Assembly: GCA_019787685.1 (NCBI GenBank)
Contig: JAHNUO010000006.1
Location: forward strand, 62,001-126,000
Length of the DNA stretch: 64,000 nt
Direction of reading: 5' to 3'
From: Chiua virens
Lineage: Eukaryota > Basidiomycota > Agaricomycetes > Boletales > Boletaceae
Shown here one piece after another: positions 25,456 through 37,800 of the stretch (its first letter is position 1; each line of letters starts with the position of its first letter). The notes beneath the pieces are model-generated. The model was given only the letters and a program-made list of their open reading frames with translations. It had not been told where the DNA came from and did no database searches. A program made the position numbers and the translations under genes.

Positions 25456-27572
25456 ATGCAGTGGACGATCTTAGACCCTCCTTCTAGTGTGTCGGCATCG
25501 TATGCTGTTGCAAGTGTTGCCGTAGCCTTAGTTGTATTGCGACACTTTTCGCGGCGACCAAACGTAGGTTAACAACACATCCATTTTTCACACTTTGCTC
25601 CAATTTCTGTTCAGCTAAATGCGTTTCCAACGGTCGGATCGAGTAGTTGGCTTGGCTCGTGGTGGTATGCCATCAAGTATATGACGAACGCTGAGGCAGT
25701 AATCCAGGAAGGATACAAAAAGGTAGGCCAACAATTCCCACAAGTCGGCGTATTTGCAAACTTTTGAAATTTGCAGTACAAGGGTGCTCCGTTCAAGATA
25801 GCGACGCTCTACCACTGGATCGTCATTGTGACCGAACGCGCACATGTAGAAGAAGTGCGAAGTGCACGTGACGAGGAACTTTCTTTCGTGGAGGCCGCCA
25901 TGGAAGTGGGACACATTACTTTCTGTTCGTGTTACTTGTTCCTGAGGCGCTCTTGGACAGGATTTCGAATCCATCTTCACATTGGGCGTTGAGACTCAAC
26001 GCAATCCGTTCCACATCGATGTGGTGCGCTCACACCTCACTCGAAATGTTGGGACCTTCTATTCTACTTTACGGGAAGAAATTTTCATCGCAATCGATGA
26101 GATTCTGGATCTGAAAGATAACTGTGACACGCTTCTCTTTTCAGAAGGGACAGTTCGTTCATACCCTATAACACAGAGTGGAAAGCGGTACCGGCATTGA
26201 ACACTGTGCAGCAGATCGTGTCCAGGGCCACTAATAGGATATTCGTTGGTTTTCCAGTTTGTGAGAATTCCACGAAGTCTTCTTCTTGCGTTTTTGACCT
26301 CGTCGTAGGCCGTAACCCTGATTTCATCGATCTTAACATCCAACATACCGTTGATGTCATTACGGGCTCACTCACAATTGGCTTCTTCCCCGAGTTCTTG
26401 AAACCGTGCGTCCTTGATAGTTTCGTGTCCACGGGGCTCTCAATCTTTTGACAGTCTAGCTGCCCGTTTCATAACGAATGTCCCGAAGAACACGAGGCGC
26501 GGCGCGGTGCATCTTCGTCCGATTGTCGAGGAACGGCGCAAGTATTTGAATGAGTATGGAAGTGATTGGACCGAAAAACCCGTGTGTGCCTCGTTGACGA
26601 TCCACGGCGGCTCATATATATGTTCTCTTGTAGAACGATCTTTTATCTTGGTTGATGGATGAAGCTGGGTCAGACATCAGTGCGGAGATATTAACGGACT
26701 ACGTATTGGCGACCAATTTTGCTGCCATCCATGTGTGTATTCTGTTGTTTGTGTTTGTGACGATCGTTTTACTCACCGCATTATACAGACGACATCCAAC
26801 GTATGTCAGACTTTGCGAGCCTGTTTAGTCTCTTGGTCATACTGCATGTCAGGTTTTTACACTCGCGTTGTACAATCTAGCGGCGAATCCTCAGTACGCA
26901 CGACCTCTCCGTGAAGAAGTTGAGACTATCCTCGAGAAAGAGGAATGGTCGAGAATGTCCTTGGGAAAGATGCGCAAAATAGACAGTTTCTTTAAGGAGA
27001 CAATACGTATGGAGTCTATCAACGTTTGTGAGACATTCTTCTTATTCCATTCAAGGTCCTTCCGATTCACATTTAAATCTATCCTTCAGTGGGCTTGGCA
27101 CCCAAGGCCGTTGAGGACTTTGTGCTGTCTGACGGGGGTAATCCCAAAAGGCACAAGGATCCATGCAGGCCTCGTTGCGTTGTATTACGATGACACATTG
27201 TATGGTAACCCATACAAGTTTGATCCGTTCCGGTTCGCAAACATGCGCGAAGAGGATGGGGAAGGCGTAAAACATCAATTTGTCACCACATCTCCGGAAT
27301 ACTTGGCATTTGGGCATGGCCGACATGTATGGTATGTATGCCCGCTCTGCTTCGATCACCGTTGATGCTCCGGTGTTGATTCTCCCCCTTTTTTGAACAG
27401 CCCCGGTCGTTTTTTCGCCGCAGCTGAGCTCAAAACCATGTTGGCCCATATCGTCATGAATTATGATCTCAAGCTAGAGGAAAATGCGACGCGTCCACCG
27501 AGTTTCTGTTTGGCAGCTACAGTCAGGGCTAATATCACTGCCAAGGTGTTGTTCAGACGGCGAGCTCGCTGA
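25456..27572 (+). CDS. Cytochrome P450 monooxygenase
   Basis: ER-anchored heme monooxygenase. Start ATG at 25456 (MQWTILDPPSS, hydrophobic anchor SYAVASVAVALVVLRHF). Exons carry NAFPTVGSSSWLGSWW, YKGAPFKIATLYHWIVIVTE, DFESIFTLGVETQRNPFHID, VSRATNRIFVGFPVC and RNPDFIDLNIQHTVDVITGS. They continue with LAARFITNVPKNTRRGAVHL, NDLLSWLMDEAGSDIS, the ExxR helix (FFKETIRMES) and the PxRF-like KFDPFRFANMREEDG. The heme ligand motif FGHGRHVC-PGRFFAA is split by an intron after the second base of Cys. The stop is at 27570. One junction (26118-26176) is awkward: the best GT...AG pair creates TAG, so a lesion there cannot be excluded. Family resembles fungal P450s acting on terpenoids (inference). The left edge of the duplicated segment lies inside it, near 26,394. 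Confidence 0.8.
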
Positions 27573-27849
27573 GGAGCCCACATTGAAGTACCTTTTTGTT
27601 GAACGTTGGGTATTTTCTTCACAACCCTCAGTGTCACTATCTCAGAGAAAGGTGTCATTGCTAGTCATTCTTCACACTACCATAGCCACAGTCACAGACG
27701 AGATGAGATATGACACGGGGTTGGGTCTCTTCAATCTTGTTACTGCAATTAAAGTCACTGAGACATTTTGAACTCCTGGAGCCCTGTTGGGATTATAGCA
27801 GCTCGGATCAACCACGCCTGTGATCATCATCTGGATCCGCATCAAATCA

Positions 27850-28990
27850 AAATAGGTTGGGTTTCGATATCACCGTCAAATCACGAAAGTGGCAGTGGGA
27901 GGGCAATCTGGTATCAGCTTTGTCACAGTGTAGCTGCCTGTTCCTAACGAACGTCCCGAAATACACAATGCGAGGTGCAACGCATCTGCGTCCGATAGTT
28001 AGGGAGCGGCGGAAGTATTTGAATAAGTATGGAGGCGATTGGATCGAAAAACCTGTTCGTGTGCTTCGTTTACGATCCATGCCTGTTCTCATATCCGTTC
28101 TCCTGTAGAACAATATTTTATCCTGGCTGATGGACGAAGCTGCGTCAGATGTCAGTGTGGAAACCTTGACGCACTATGTCTTGTCGGTCAATTTTGCTGC
28201 TATGCATGTGTGTCCTTTGTCTCTTCTGCTTGTGAAGATCGTTTCACCCACTGCATTATATAGACATCCGGACTTTATGATTCTGTTCGGTCTCTTGGTC
28301 AGACTACTGCATGCCAGGTTTCACATACGTGCTGTACAATCTGGCCGTACGGCCCCTCCGCGGAGAATTTGAGACTATCATCAAGACAGGGATGGTCGAG
28401 AATGTCCTTGGGAAAGATGCACAAATTAGACAATTTCTTTAAGGAGACAATACGTATGGAGTCGATGGTCCTCTGTAGACTTTTTTTTCTTATTTCACGC
28501 ATGACCCTTTCGGCTCACTTATTCTTATTATTCTCAAGTGGATTTGGCACGCAAGGCCATCAAGGACTTTGTGCCATCGGATGGGAGGGTGATCCCGAAG
28601 GGTACCAGGACCCATGCAGGTCTTGTTGCGTTACATTACGATGACGCACTGTACGGTAACCCATACAAGTTTGATCCGTCCCGGTTTGCAAATATGCGCG
28701 AGGAGGATGGGGAAGACATAAAGCCTATCAGGTCGTCACCACTTCTCCAGAATACTTGCCGTTTGGGCATGGCAGACATGCATGGTATGCCTGCTTCGCG
28801 TTGGCGCTGACTCGGTTTTTTGTCGCAGGTGAGCTCAAAACCACGTTGGCCCACATCGTCTGATCATGAATTATGATATCAAGTTGGAGGAGAATGTGAC
28901 ACGTCCATAGAGTTTCCGGTTAGTGTTTACGATCGGGGCCAGTACTACTGCCAAGATGATGTTCAGACGACGAGCTCAATGAGATACCAA
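27850..28990 (+). pseudogene. P450 pseudogene, 3' half only
   Basis: A second, damaged copy of the 3' half of the P450 directly downstream. Recognisable pieces are LFLTNVPKYTMRGATHLRPI, LADGRS/MDEAASDVSVE, SRMSLGKMHKLDNFFKETIR, VIPKGTRTHAGLVALHYDDA, KFDPSRFANMREEDGED and FGHGRHA-like sequence. Frames are broken by several indels, the N-terminal half is absent, and the Cys-heme exon is degraded. Confidence 0.8.
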
Positions 28991-29240
28991 CGGGAAGGAT
29001 GTTAAGAATACCATTTTCTGTTATGCCGTATGTTGTAGAGGCTCGGTGTCGTTGCTGGTCACTCCTCACACTGCCATATCCACGGACGGAGATGTGACAC
29101 GTGGCAGGGCCTCTCCGACCTTGTGGCTGTCATTCAAGACACCTGCACCGCGGTCGCCGGCACAACCATCTATTGACCACGAGATAATGACACAAATTGA
29201 ATGTATGCACTCAGTTGCAGTGTGGTGTCTAAACTTGCCC

Positions 29241-30154
29241 TCATTCAGACTCTGATCCTGGACCATCATCGCCGTCTTTGGGTACATGATCAGTATCCAC
29301 GCGGTGTCCAAAACGATGTCTCGCCGACTTACCACTTGCATAATCAGCTTTTCCTAGAATGTCATTTACTTTTCGTGCAGGTGGGGTCGTCAACGAGATC
29401 ACCTCCGTATCATTTGGGCAGTAAATTTTCGCGAGAGCGTTGGGCGTCTGACCCGCCTTGTTGCTCAATCGGATACTGATTTAGAGATCCGTTCGGGACA
29501 TTCATCAAAGGGAGACCCAAAGGCGAGTTAGCGCGTGTCATCAGAGGGGTGTCGGAGTAGCACGCACGAATCAACAGCGCCAGCGATCTCGACAAGGGCG
29601 GATACGATCGCGTGACGAGTCTCTCGATCTGGGATCTTGACGGCAAGGTGCAGGGGTGTGTTGCCTGCAGAGTTCTGAGGGTCGACGTCGCATCCAGCGG
29701 CTTCGATGAAGAGGTTGATGTTCTCGATCGATTCGCTCATGACGCTATTGAACAGGATGGTGCAAATTCGTGTAAGACAAGCCGGAAAATAGGACGTGAC
29801 GAGGTGGACGTACGCGAGGTGGAGAGCTGATCATTGAAGGACGGGATATCAGCGCTGGATCGATGATAGCATAGAACGGGGTGCGAACCCGTGTTTCCAA
29901 AGCTAACGCATCGTCCCCGAGAACAATGGTGAATGGATGGACGGGGTCCGAGCAAGTTGAAAAACCTACGTGTCAGTGCAGTTGATGTCGAAAAGAAAGT
30001 TGTCATCCTCGTCTCTGTGTTCCGAGCTCGTCAATAGTTCCTCGACATTCCCATCTTGTCGGGCTGCTGCTAGCAACTGTTTATCTGAGGACCACGATCA
30101 ATGGGAGGCTCACGACTACGAAGCAGTACTTACTGAGGAGCGTCCACGTCTCAT
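29241..30154 (-). CDS. Small ankyrin-repeat protein
   Basis: Read on the minus strand from ATG 30154: MRRGRSS, intron, LLAAARQDGNVEELLTSSEH with DNFLFDINCTD, intron, FGNTGSHPVLCYHRSSADI, intron, then VMSESIENINLFIEAAGCDV, DPQNSAGNTPLHLAVKI (a clear ankyrin repeat) and VSALVEIAGA. The last exon is LSNKAGQTPNALAKIYCPND. The order matches small two- to three-ankyrin proteins of fungi. The exact 3' end is uncertain. It is divergent from the kinase, with 228 bp between starts. In copy 2 this gene is gone: only its first 30 or so bases remain, at about 49,603-49,637. Confidence 0.6.
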
Positions 30155-30381
30155 GATCTACAACCATTGGAAGACAAGAATGTGAAGCAGCAGCGAAATG
30201 TTGTGAGATTGAAGCTTTGAGATGCAATCACTGCCAAAGTTTCCGTTGCGCTCTGCCACCATGATCATGATCATGGCTACTAACGCTACAACCGCCCATT
30301 GGTCGGGGAGTTTCAATAATGCTCTGAAGCGAACCACGTTGATCAACGTCAAGTACTTCGAAGAGAAAATTTCAAGAATTA

Positions 30382-32038
30382 ATGATGACTTTCGACGACT
30401 ACGACGAGAACGCTGTGGGTGTAACTTGGATCATACCATCAATCTTCTACGTGCTGACCTCTTCACTCTCAGGAAATCATATCCGATGGCCCCACCTCCA
30501 TCGTAACCCGCATCGAATCTGAATTGTCAGACGGCCCTCGGTTCATCGCGGTCAAGACGTCCACTACGGCACATGCCAAAGAGCCTCACGATATCATCAA
30601 GGAAGTTCGTCTACTTGCTTCCCTTTCACATCCGAATGTACGTCGCATTCTGCGTCCGAGTTCTATCATTCAGTAATCTTGAACCTTGCGTGTCCCAGAT
30701 CATCCCACTAATCAAGCAAGAACCAAACCAACGATCCCAAAATCTGAGTTTTTGGATGCCATACATGCCTTACTCGCTAGACGAGCTTCTCAAATCTTCT
30801 CGGTTCTCCCCGCACCCCATCGTTTCGTTTGGTGACGCCGCCTCACCCTCCCCGACACCACGCGAAGTTCAGTTCGTCGTTCTTGCCAAGTCGATCATCT
30901 TCCAAGTCCTGTCTGGAGTGAGCTACCTACACAGCGAACACGTCCAGATCGCCCACCGGGATATCAAGCCGAGCAACATCCTTATGACGCTGTCTGGATG
31001 TGCACGACTGATCGACTTTGGGATCGCATTTTGCGCGGACGAGGAGACTACCGCGAAAGCGAAAGACTTGTGGCCCGAGTCGATCGCGCGAATGTATTTT
31101 GAGGTGTCAACTGGGTACGACAACAGTTTCCTTTTGTCGTATACCTAGCAGTTCTTTGTCGGTACTGACGCTTGTATACGTACAGTCCCTATCGGCCGCC
31201 AGAACTTCTTTTTGGTCCGCGGTCGTACGACGCCTTTGCCATCGATGTGTGGAGCCTCGGAGTCACCTTGGCTGAATTCTTCACCTCGCTCCGTCTTCAG
31301 ACGGACTCGGACTCGGACGACGAGGATCTCGCCCTTTTGAACCGTGCTGACGATGGAGAATCTGGGTCTGAGTCGAACGCCGACTCGCCACGAGCATTCA
31401 CCCCATCCCCAACGCCGTTCATCATCCCACGAGGAAATCGCCCACGTCCGGGCATACCGACGGGTAGGTGGACCCGGACGAGTCTATTCGATGCAACGCG
31501 CGGCGAGATCGGGCTCGCGTGGAGTATCTTTCGGGTGCGTGGCACACCGAACGAGAGTACGTGGCCAGTACGTCCTTCTCCCTACGTTATACATTTTAAC
31601 GCACTGACCACATCCTTCACACGCCCAAACAAACAGTCGTTTCTGACCCTCCCGGATGCATCCAAGGTCTCCTTTGCCAACGTCGATGCAGTCGACTTGT
31701 CGTCGCGCCTTCCAAATCTCCCTCTGTCCACCTCGAGCATTCGACTCGACACGACCACACACGTGCCACTGCCAGACCCAGTTTCCTCCCCGCTCGACCT
31801 CATCCACCGCTTCCTCGTGTACGAGCCTGCTCGCCGGCTCCGCCCCTCCGAGGCCCTCGGACATCCTTGGTTCAAAGCTGAGCCTGGGTTGGTGTTACCC
31901 ACAGATGCGGATTATATAGAGTATCCGTCGTGGGTAGCGGAGACGGGAACGGTGATGCGTACGTTCAACTTGGAAGGGAAAACGCGTACGGTCGGCGATC
32001 TGTTGCAGATGCAGGGCATTGTCGGAAAGGAAATGTAG
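30382..32038 (+). CDS. CMGC-like Ser/Thr protein kinase (Csk1-type), copy 1
   Basis: Exon 1 (MMTFDDYDENA) joins by a GTGGGT donor to EIISDGPTSIVTRIESE and RFIAVKTSTTAHAKEP (catalytic lysine in AVK). Next come IIKEVRLLASLSHPN, IIPLIKQEP, WMPYMPYSLDELL, VSYLHSEHVQIAHRDIKPSN (catalytic loop HRDIKPSN) and LIDFGIAF (DFG). EVSTG-PYRPPELLFG is split by an intron, followed by DAFAIDVWSLGVTLAEFFTS. A Ser/Asp-rich insert precedes LFDATRGEIGLAWSIFRVRG and NESTWP, and the C-lobe ends ALGHPWFKAEP with the stop at 32038. No classical glycine loop is visible. The nearest named type I know is the fission yeast Csk1 CDK-activating kinase (inference from layout). The frame is intact throughout. Confidence 0.8.
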
Positions 32039-32539
32039 AAATTGCTTATTGGACGCGTGATCGCATCAAGGGTTGGTACGTGCATTCTGAAGCATAAGTA
32101 GGATCTAGTATCCTTCCAAGTGACGTCACACACAGTGCGTTTGAAACATATAAAACAGGAGTAGACGAACTAGCAAGTAGCAGTGCATCATGAGGGAAAG
32201 TGTACTGTCTGAGAGAGGGTGGATGCATCGAAGAGTGAGATGGAGCTGAGTTGCCGTCCGAGTCGACACATTGTATGACTTGACTTTCTTGTCGCTACAT
32301 GTGTGGTGGTCCATGCAAGCCGGGTAGATAAATACTGCGACACTGTCTTGGTGCCAATGGTGAGTAGTGTGTCCTGTGAAACTCACTGTAAGAAGAGAAG
32401 ATGCCAATCATGGGCTCTCAATCACGATCATACTCTGAGCAAATCACACCAGGCGCCGGGCCGCCCACGCTCGCCAGAAAAGACGAGACCCCCGACGCCA
32501 TGTTCTTGGTCGCCGTGTACTTAGGTTGACAAACCTCTC
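32039..32539. other. Intergenic, kinase to GH31 relic
   Basis: No gene was recognised. The sequence recurs with small indels at 51,487-51,950. Confidence 0.4.
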
Positions 32540-34560
32540 AGGCTATTTCCCGCAGTGATGACGAAGAGCGGAACATTTTGGAACAGAAGCAGTCTTCAAG
32601 CAGACCCGCAGCCAGCAGATTGAAGGTGCCGAAGGTGAACGGCTCCCGTTGCAAGTCAATTCCACGGCCTGGTTTGAGAGCGAGCAGCAGGACGCTTGAT
32701 GGGAAGAGGCGTGGTCGACTTGGACAGATTCGAAGCCCAAGGGTAGGTCACCGTACCATATTACAAGTCTCTCATCACGACTAACGCGTACACCACTTGG
32801 CAACATGTCCATTCCCCCCGCGACTGGTCCTGACATTGCTTACTCGGAACCTTATCAACTGTACAGCTCTGACGGCTCAAATACCTCGGAGATTCTCCCG
32901 TCGCCGTGTTCAATGCCAGTGATTGGCAACGATCTGTAGATCAATATCGGAAAGCAAAACGACACGGAGGCTCAGTGGATCGATGAATCTGACATCTTGT
33001 TCATTCTCCTGATCCTGACCCTGTCTGTCTTTTCTCTACGCGCGCCTTACGGAGACACCCATACCTCCCCGTTGTTCTCTATCACGTATCACCAATGTCG
33101 CTGGAATAATGTCAACAGTCGATGTGCGGGGCGTATTGAAGCGGTTCGATGAAGCGAATATAGACGTCTTTTGGCTCGATATCGAGTATTCCGGCGGACA
33201 CAGTACTTTATGTGGGACGAGAATGCGTTCCCTGACTCGGTCGAGATGGTTGTAGACGTCGAGGGCAAGCAGCGAAAGGTGCGTTTTAGTGATCGGACTG
33301 TTGATGGGTCTCAATTAGACACATAGACAGTCATTATCATCGAACCCAGTCTCGAAGGCGAGTCCGACTATCCTGACTGCGTCTGGCATCGGTGTGCTTG
33401 TGAATCCCAAGTCGGGTGAATGTGAGCTCAGGGTAAGTGATGGTTTCGCTCTGACTCGTCGCGACAGCCGATACGCGTGTCTTAGATAGGGTTGGCCCGG
33501 ATATTCCTCATGGATCGAGTTTTTCAAACCAAACAACTGGGATTTGTGGATCGAATCATCTAAGACCAAGAGTACAGATGGCCCTGGAGCATGGATGCAG
33601 AGTTCGGAGAACGTGTGTATCAACAACACGAATGTGATTTGTCGCCTTTCTAGCTTTTTCTTTCCGATTTAAACGTCAATTTTTTAAGGCCTTTCACTTC
33701 GGTGATCAACGGTCCCGAGATCTCGATGTCAAGAGATAACGTCCATCAATAGTGGAGTCAGTTGGGAGCACCGAGATGTGCATAGCATCAATGGCATGCT
33801 TTCTTGGTAAATAGCAGGAAGAGCGAAGATGGTTCTTTCAGATGGGCTCGCTGGAGTATTTGCAGAGTGAACGTCCCATTGTTTTCTTTGCCACAGCTGG
33901 CATTTCTAACGCGTATTCTGAATCCTCCGTAGTAACCCCGAAACCGGGATGCTTGGGAGGCGTTACGGGATTGGTGTTATTCTCACCGTTCTTTCGAGCA
34001 CATACGCACGTCGACGCGAACCGCCGCGAGCGGATGAGCCCTACAAGGGTATGATTAAAGACATGTTGAAGTTTAGATAGGCGAGGTTGCTGATTTGGTA
34101 GAACAGTGTGACGGGAGTACCCATCCTCCAATAGGTCTCTTCATCGTTGTTTGCGGAACGAGTTTGGTGCTGATACGCATTCGTGACAGCTAGCCCACAA
34201 TAGGTGCTGTTACCCGAGAACGAACAAGGCTTCGGAATTGATGATCCAATTTATCTCGGTGACAGCGAGGTGTGACCCCTGCCTGCTAACTACTCAGATG
34301 CACAAGTTACTATGCCTATTTCTCATACGCGGCCATAGTATCGTTCATCCATGTTCCAAGTCCTGGCTGGGCCATCACTGTCCCAGCGGTCCTATTGATC
34401 CCGCGGACGGGACGGACCTTTCGTCGACACACGGCCATCGCGCTGCTCGACGGTGTACCGATGACGGAACCAGGACGCGAGTCAGTCGGCGGTGATGAGG
34501 ACTAGTGTGTCGATGGATCTTCAACCATTGGGGTTCGTAGTGGCTGGAGTACGAAGCGGA
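32540..34560 (+). pseudogene. GH31 glucosidase II alpha relic, copy 1
   Basis: ER glucosidase II trims glucose from N-glycans. Fragments in family order are RFDEANIDVFWLDIEYSGGH (33,145-33,200), FMWDENAFPDSVEMVVDVEG, ESDYP, SVINGPEISMSRDNVH (33,690-33,745), WFFQMGSLEYLQ, FFRAHTHVDANRRE, GFGIDDPIYLGDSE and a C-terminal piece to about 34,500. The frame changes repeatedly and there are many stops. The W-N-D-M-N-E-P segment holding the nucleophile Asp is missing before SVINGPE. The exon with R-A-Y-Y-T-S...WTGDN present in copy 2 (53,290-53,375) is deleted here, where GCATGCTTT runs straight into CTTGGTAAAT at about 33,800. Confidence 0.8.
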
Positions 34561-34819
34561 CGGCTACCGTTGGTGTTACTGAGAGGCGAGGAGCGGGTGC
34601 GGTGGTGTCTGATAACTGAATGAGTATGGATATGTCAAAGTGCCGCGGTCGGGTCGAGAGAGAGAATGGTGTTGCCAAAGTCTTAGCCATAAGTAGTAAG
34701 CCGAGTAGTCAGGCAATGGAATTTGGAACGAGGTGGCTGAATGGTGTTGTGGGTTGTTGACACAGCTCTCCTCAGAATCTCTCTCATAGTCGACACCGAG
34801 CTCACAGCAGCTAAGTACA

Positions 34820-37800
34820 ATGAAAAGGTTTATAGCTCGCGCTCGTTTTCCGTGCTTTCGCTCCAAGGCTCCCGCGAGACCTTCCACAGAATCTGTCGCA
34901 GAGCCACCCACAGAGCCTCTCGCAGAACCGTCCACGGAATCTCTCGCAGCGCCACTCGCAGAACCTCCCACAGAGCCACCCGCAGAACCTCTCGCAGGAC
35001 CTTCCGCAGAATCTGTCGCAGAGCCACCCACAGAACCTCTCGCAGAACCGTCCACAGAACCTCTCGCAGCGCCACCCGCAGAACCTCTCGCAGGACCTTT
35101 TGCTGAATTTCCTGAGGAGTCATCCGCGGAACCTATTATGCAGATGGACGGCATCAGAAAGAAATTCGGGCGGTTCAGAATTCTCATCATAGGCCGAGCC
35201 AATGCCGGGAAGACTACCATACTTAAGCAAATCTGCAACTCCACGGAAGATCCAGTGGTCTTTGATGGACATGGGAATAAGGTATGCTTAAACGAGATGT
35301 CCGTGACGATGCGGGCGCACTGATAGTCTGCGATCAGGTCGATCTAGCACAGATCCAGGAATCTCGGGACGTGAGTTAAATGGTTACCGTGAAGTCCTGA
35401 TCAGTAACAGTTTTCTAACACGTCTCAAGCGCGGAATGCATAACATCGAGAACGAATTGGTCTTTCGAAGCAACCCAAGTTTTATCTTTCATGACTCACA
35501 GGGCTTCGAAGCTGGTAGCATCAGCGAATTTGAACAGATGAAGGAGTTTGTTTCATCGCGTGCAAAGACAGCACACCTCAAGAAGCGAGTCCATGCTATA
35601 TGGTAAGGAGAGATAGCAGGATTTATGCCATGCTGACAATGACAACATTGTGACTGAACAGGTACTGTATTCCAATGGACCAGTACCACCGAGCTGTCTT
35701 GTCCGCTGAGGAAATGTTTTTCAATGAATGTGACACAGGGAGTGGTAAGTGCTCCTGATGGATGTATGAAGTTGTTTTTCTCATACTATTTGCAGTGCCT
35801 GTGGTACTTGTATTCACAAAATGTGATGCACTGCTGATACAAGGGTTGGCAGCCTTGACACCTGAAGAACAGAAGCTTTGTCATGAGAGAAGGGTTGTGA
35901 TTGGACAGCAGAATGCTGAGAGAATGCTGAAAGGAAATCCTACATGGGAGAGGGTACAAAAAATGAGGCATCCACCAAATGCATATGTGGAGTTAAGAGG
36001 TATGTATGATATACATGTCTCATGGCCAAACTGATTGTAATGTACATAGAACTGCACAAGTCAAATGAGGGGTGTAAACTTCTCTTGAAAAGGACTGTGG
36101 GGGCCTTGGATGAAGAAGGATTGCAGATGCTGCTTGTGACTACACAACACACAAACATGCTGCTTTGCATTGAGTATGGGTTTATGAGGTAATTTATATG
36201 GAGTTTGTGGATTATGGGTTATATGTATTAAAGCATTTTACAGGGTCCTGATACCTTTCATTCAGGATATATATAAGAACATGGGACCATTGACAGATTC
36301 TGCACAGCAGATGTTGGTGGAAGGAATTGGATCATGGTTTCCACATCTTCAGGTGTGTGAATTTGTATGCAGTGAATGAGATCTGTAGTGAAAGAAATTG
36401 TTGTCCTATTCATAAAAGGTGAGACATCCTTGTGATTGTAAATGAGGATGCTGGATGATCTATGCCCTGCTGTGCTTGCCCCTGTCCTGCCATTCATAGT
36501 CAGTAAGTGCTCTGATTGTGAATGGGGTTCCAGAAGGATGCTGATGCATGCCCCTCTGTGCTTGCCCCTGTCCTGCCATTCATAGGATGTAAGTGCTCTG
36601 ATTGTGAATGGGGTTCCAGAAGGATGCTGATGCATGCCCCTCTGTGCTTGCCCCTGTCCTGCCATTCATAGGATGTAAGTGCTCTGATTGTGAATGGGGT
36701 TCCAGAAGGATGCTGATGCATGCCCCTCTGTGCTTGCCCCTGTCCTGCCATTCATAGCTTGTAAGTGCTCTGATTGTGAATGGGGTTCCAGAAGGATGCT
36801 GATGCATGCCCCTCTGTGCTTGCCCCTGTCCTGCCATTCATAGTATGTAAGTGCTCTGATTGTGAATGGGGTTCCAGAAGGATGCTGATGCATGCCCCTC
36901 TGTGCTTGCCCCTGTCCTGCCATTCATAGCTTGTAAGTGCTCTGATTGTGAATGGGGTTCCAGAAGGATGCTGATGCATGCCCCTCTGTGCTTGCCCCTG
37001 TCCTGCCATTCATAGGATGTAAGTGCTCTGATTGTGAATGGGGTTCCAGAAGGATGCTGATGCATGCCCCTCTGTGCTTGCCCCTGTCCTGCCATTCATA
37101 GGGAGTAAGTGCTCTGATTGTGAATGGGGTTCCAGAAGGATGCTGATGCATGCCCCTCTGTGCTTGCCCCTGTCCTGCCATTCATAGCTTGTAAGTGCTC
37201 TGATTGTGAATGGGGTTCCAGAAGGATGCTGATGCATGCCCCTCTGTGCTTGCCCCTGTCCTGCCATTCATAGCTTGTAAGTGCTCTGATTGTGAATGGG
37301 GTTCCAGAAGGATGCTGATGCATGCCCCTCTGTGCTTGCCCCTGTCCTGCCATTCATAGTATGTAAGTGCTCTGATTGTGAATGGGGTTCCAGAAGGATG
37401 CTGATGCATGCCCCTCTGTGCTTGCCCCTGTCCTGCCATTCATAGGATGTAAGTGCTCTGATTGTGAATGGGGTTCCAGAAGGATGCTGATGCATGCCCC
37501 TCTGTGCTTGCCCCTGTCCTGCCATTCATAGCGAGTAAGTGCTCTGATTGTGAATGGGGTTCCAGAAGGATGCTGATGCATGCCCCTCTGTGCTTGCCCC
37601 TGTCCTGCCATTCATAGCCAGTAAGTGCTCTGATTGTGAATGGGGTTCCAGAAGGATGCTGATGCATGCCCCTCTGTGCTTGCCCCTGTCCTGCCATTCA
37701 TAGCTTGTAAGTGCTCTGATTGTGAATGGGGTTCCAGAAGGATGCTGATGCATGCCCCTCTGTGCTTGCCCCTGTCCTGCCATTCATAGCGAGTAAGTGC

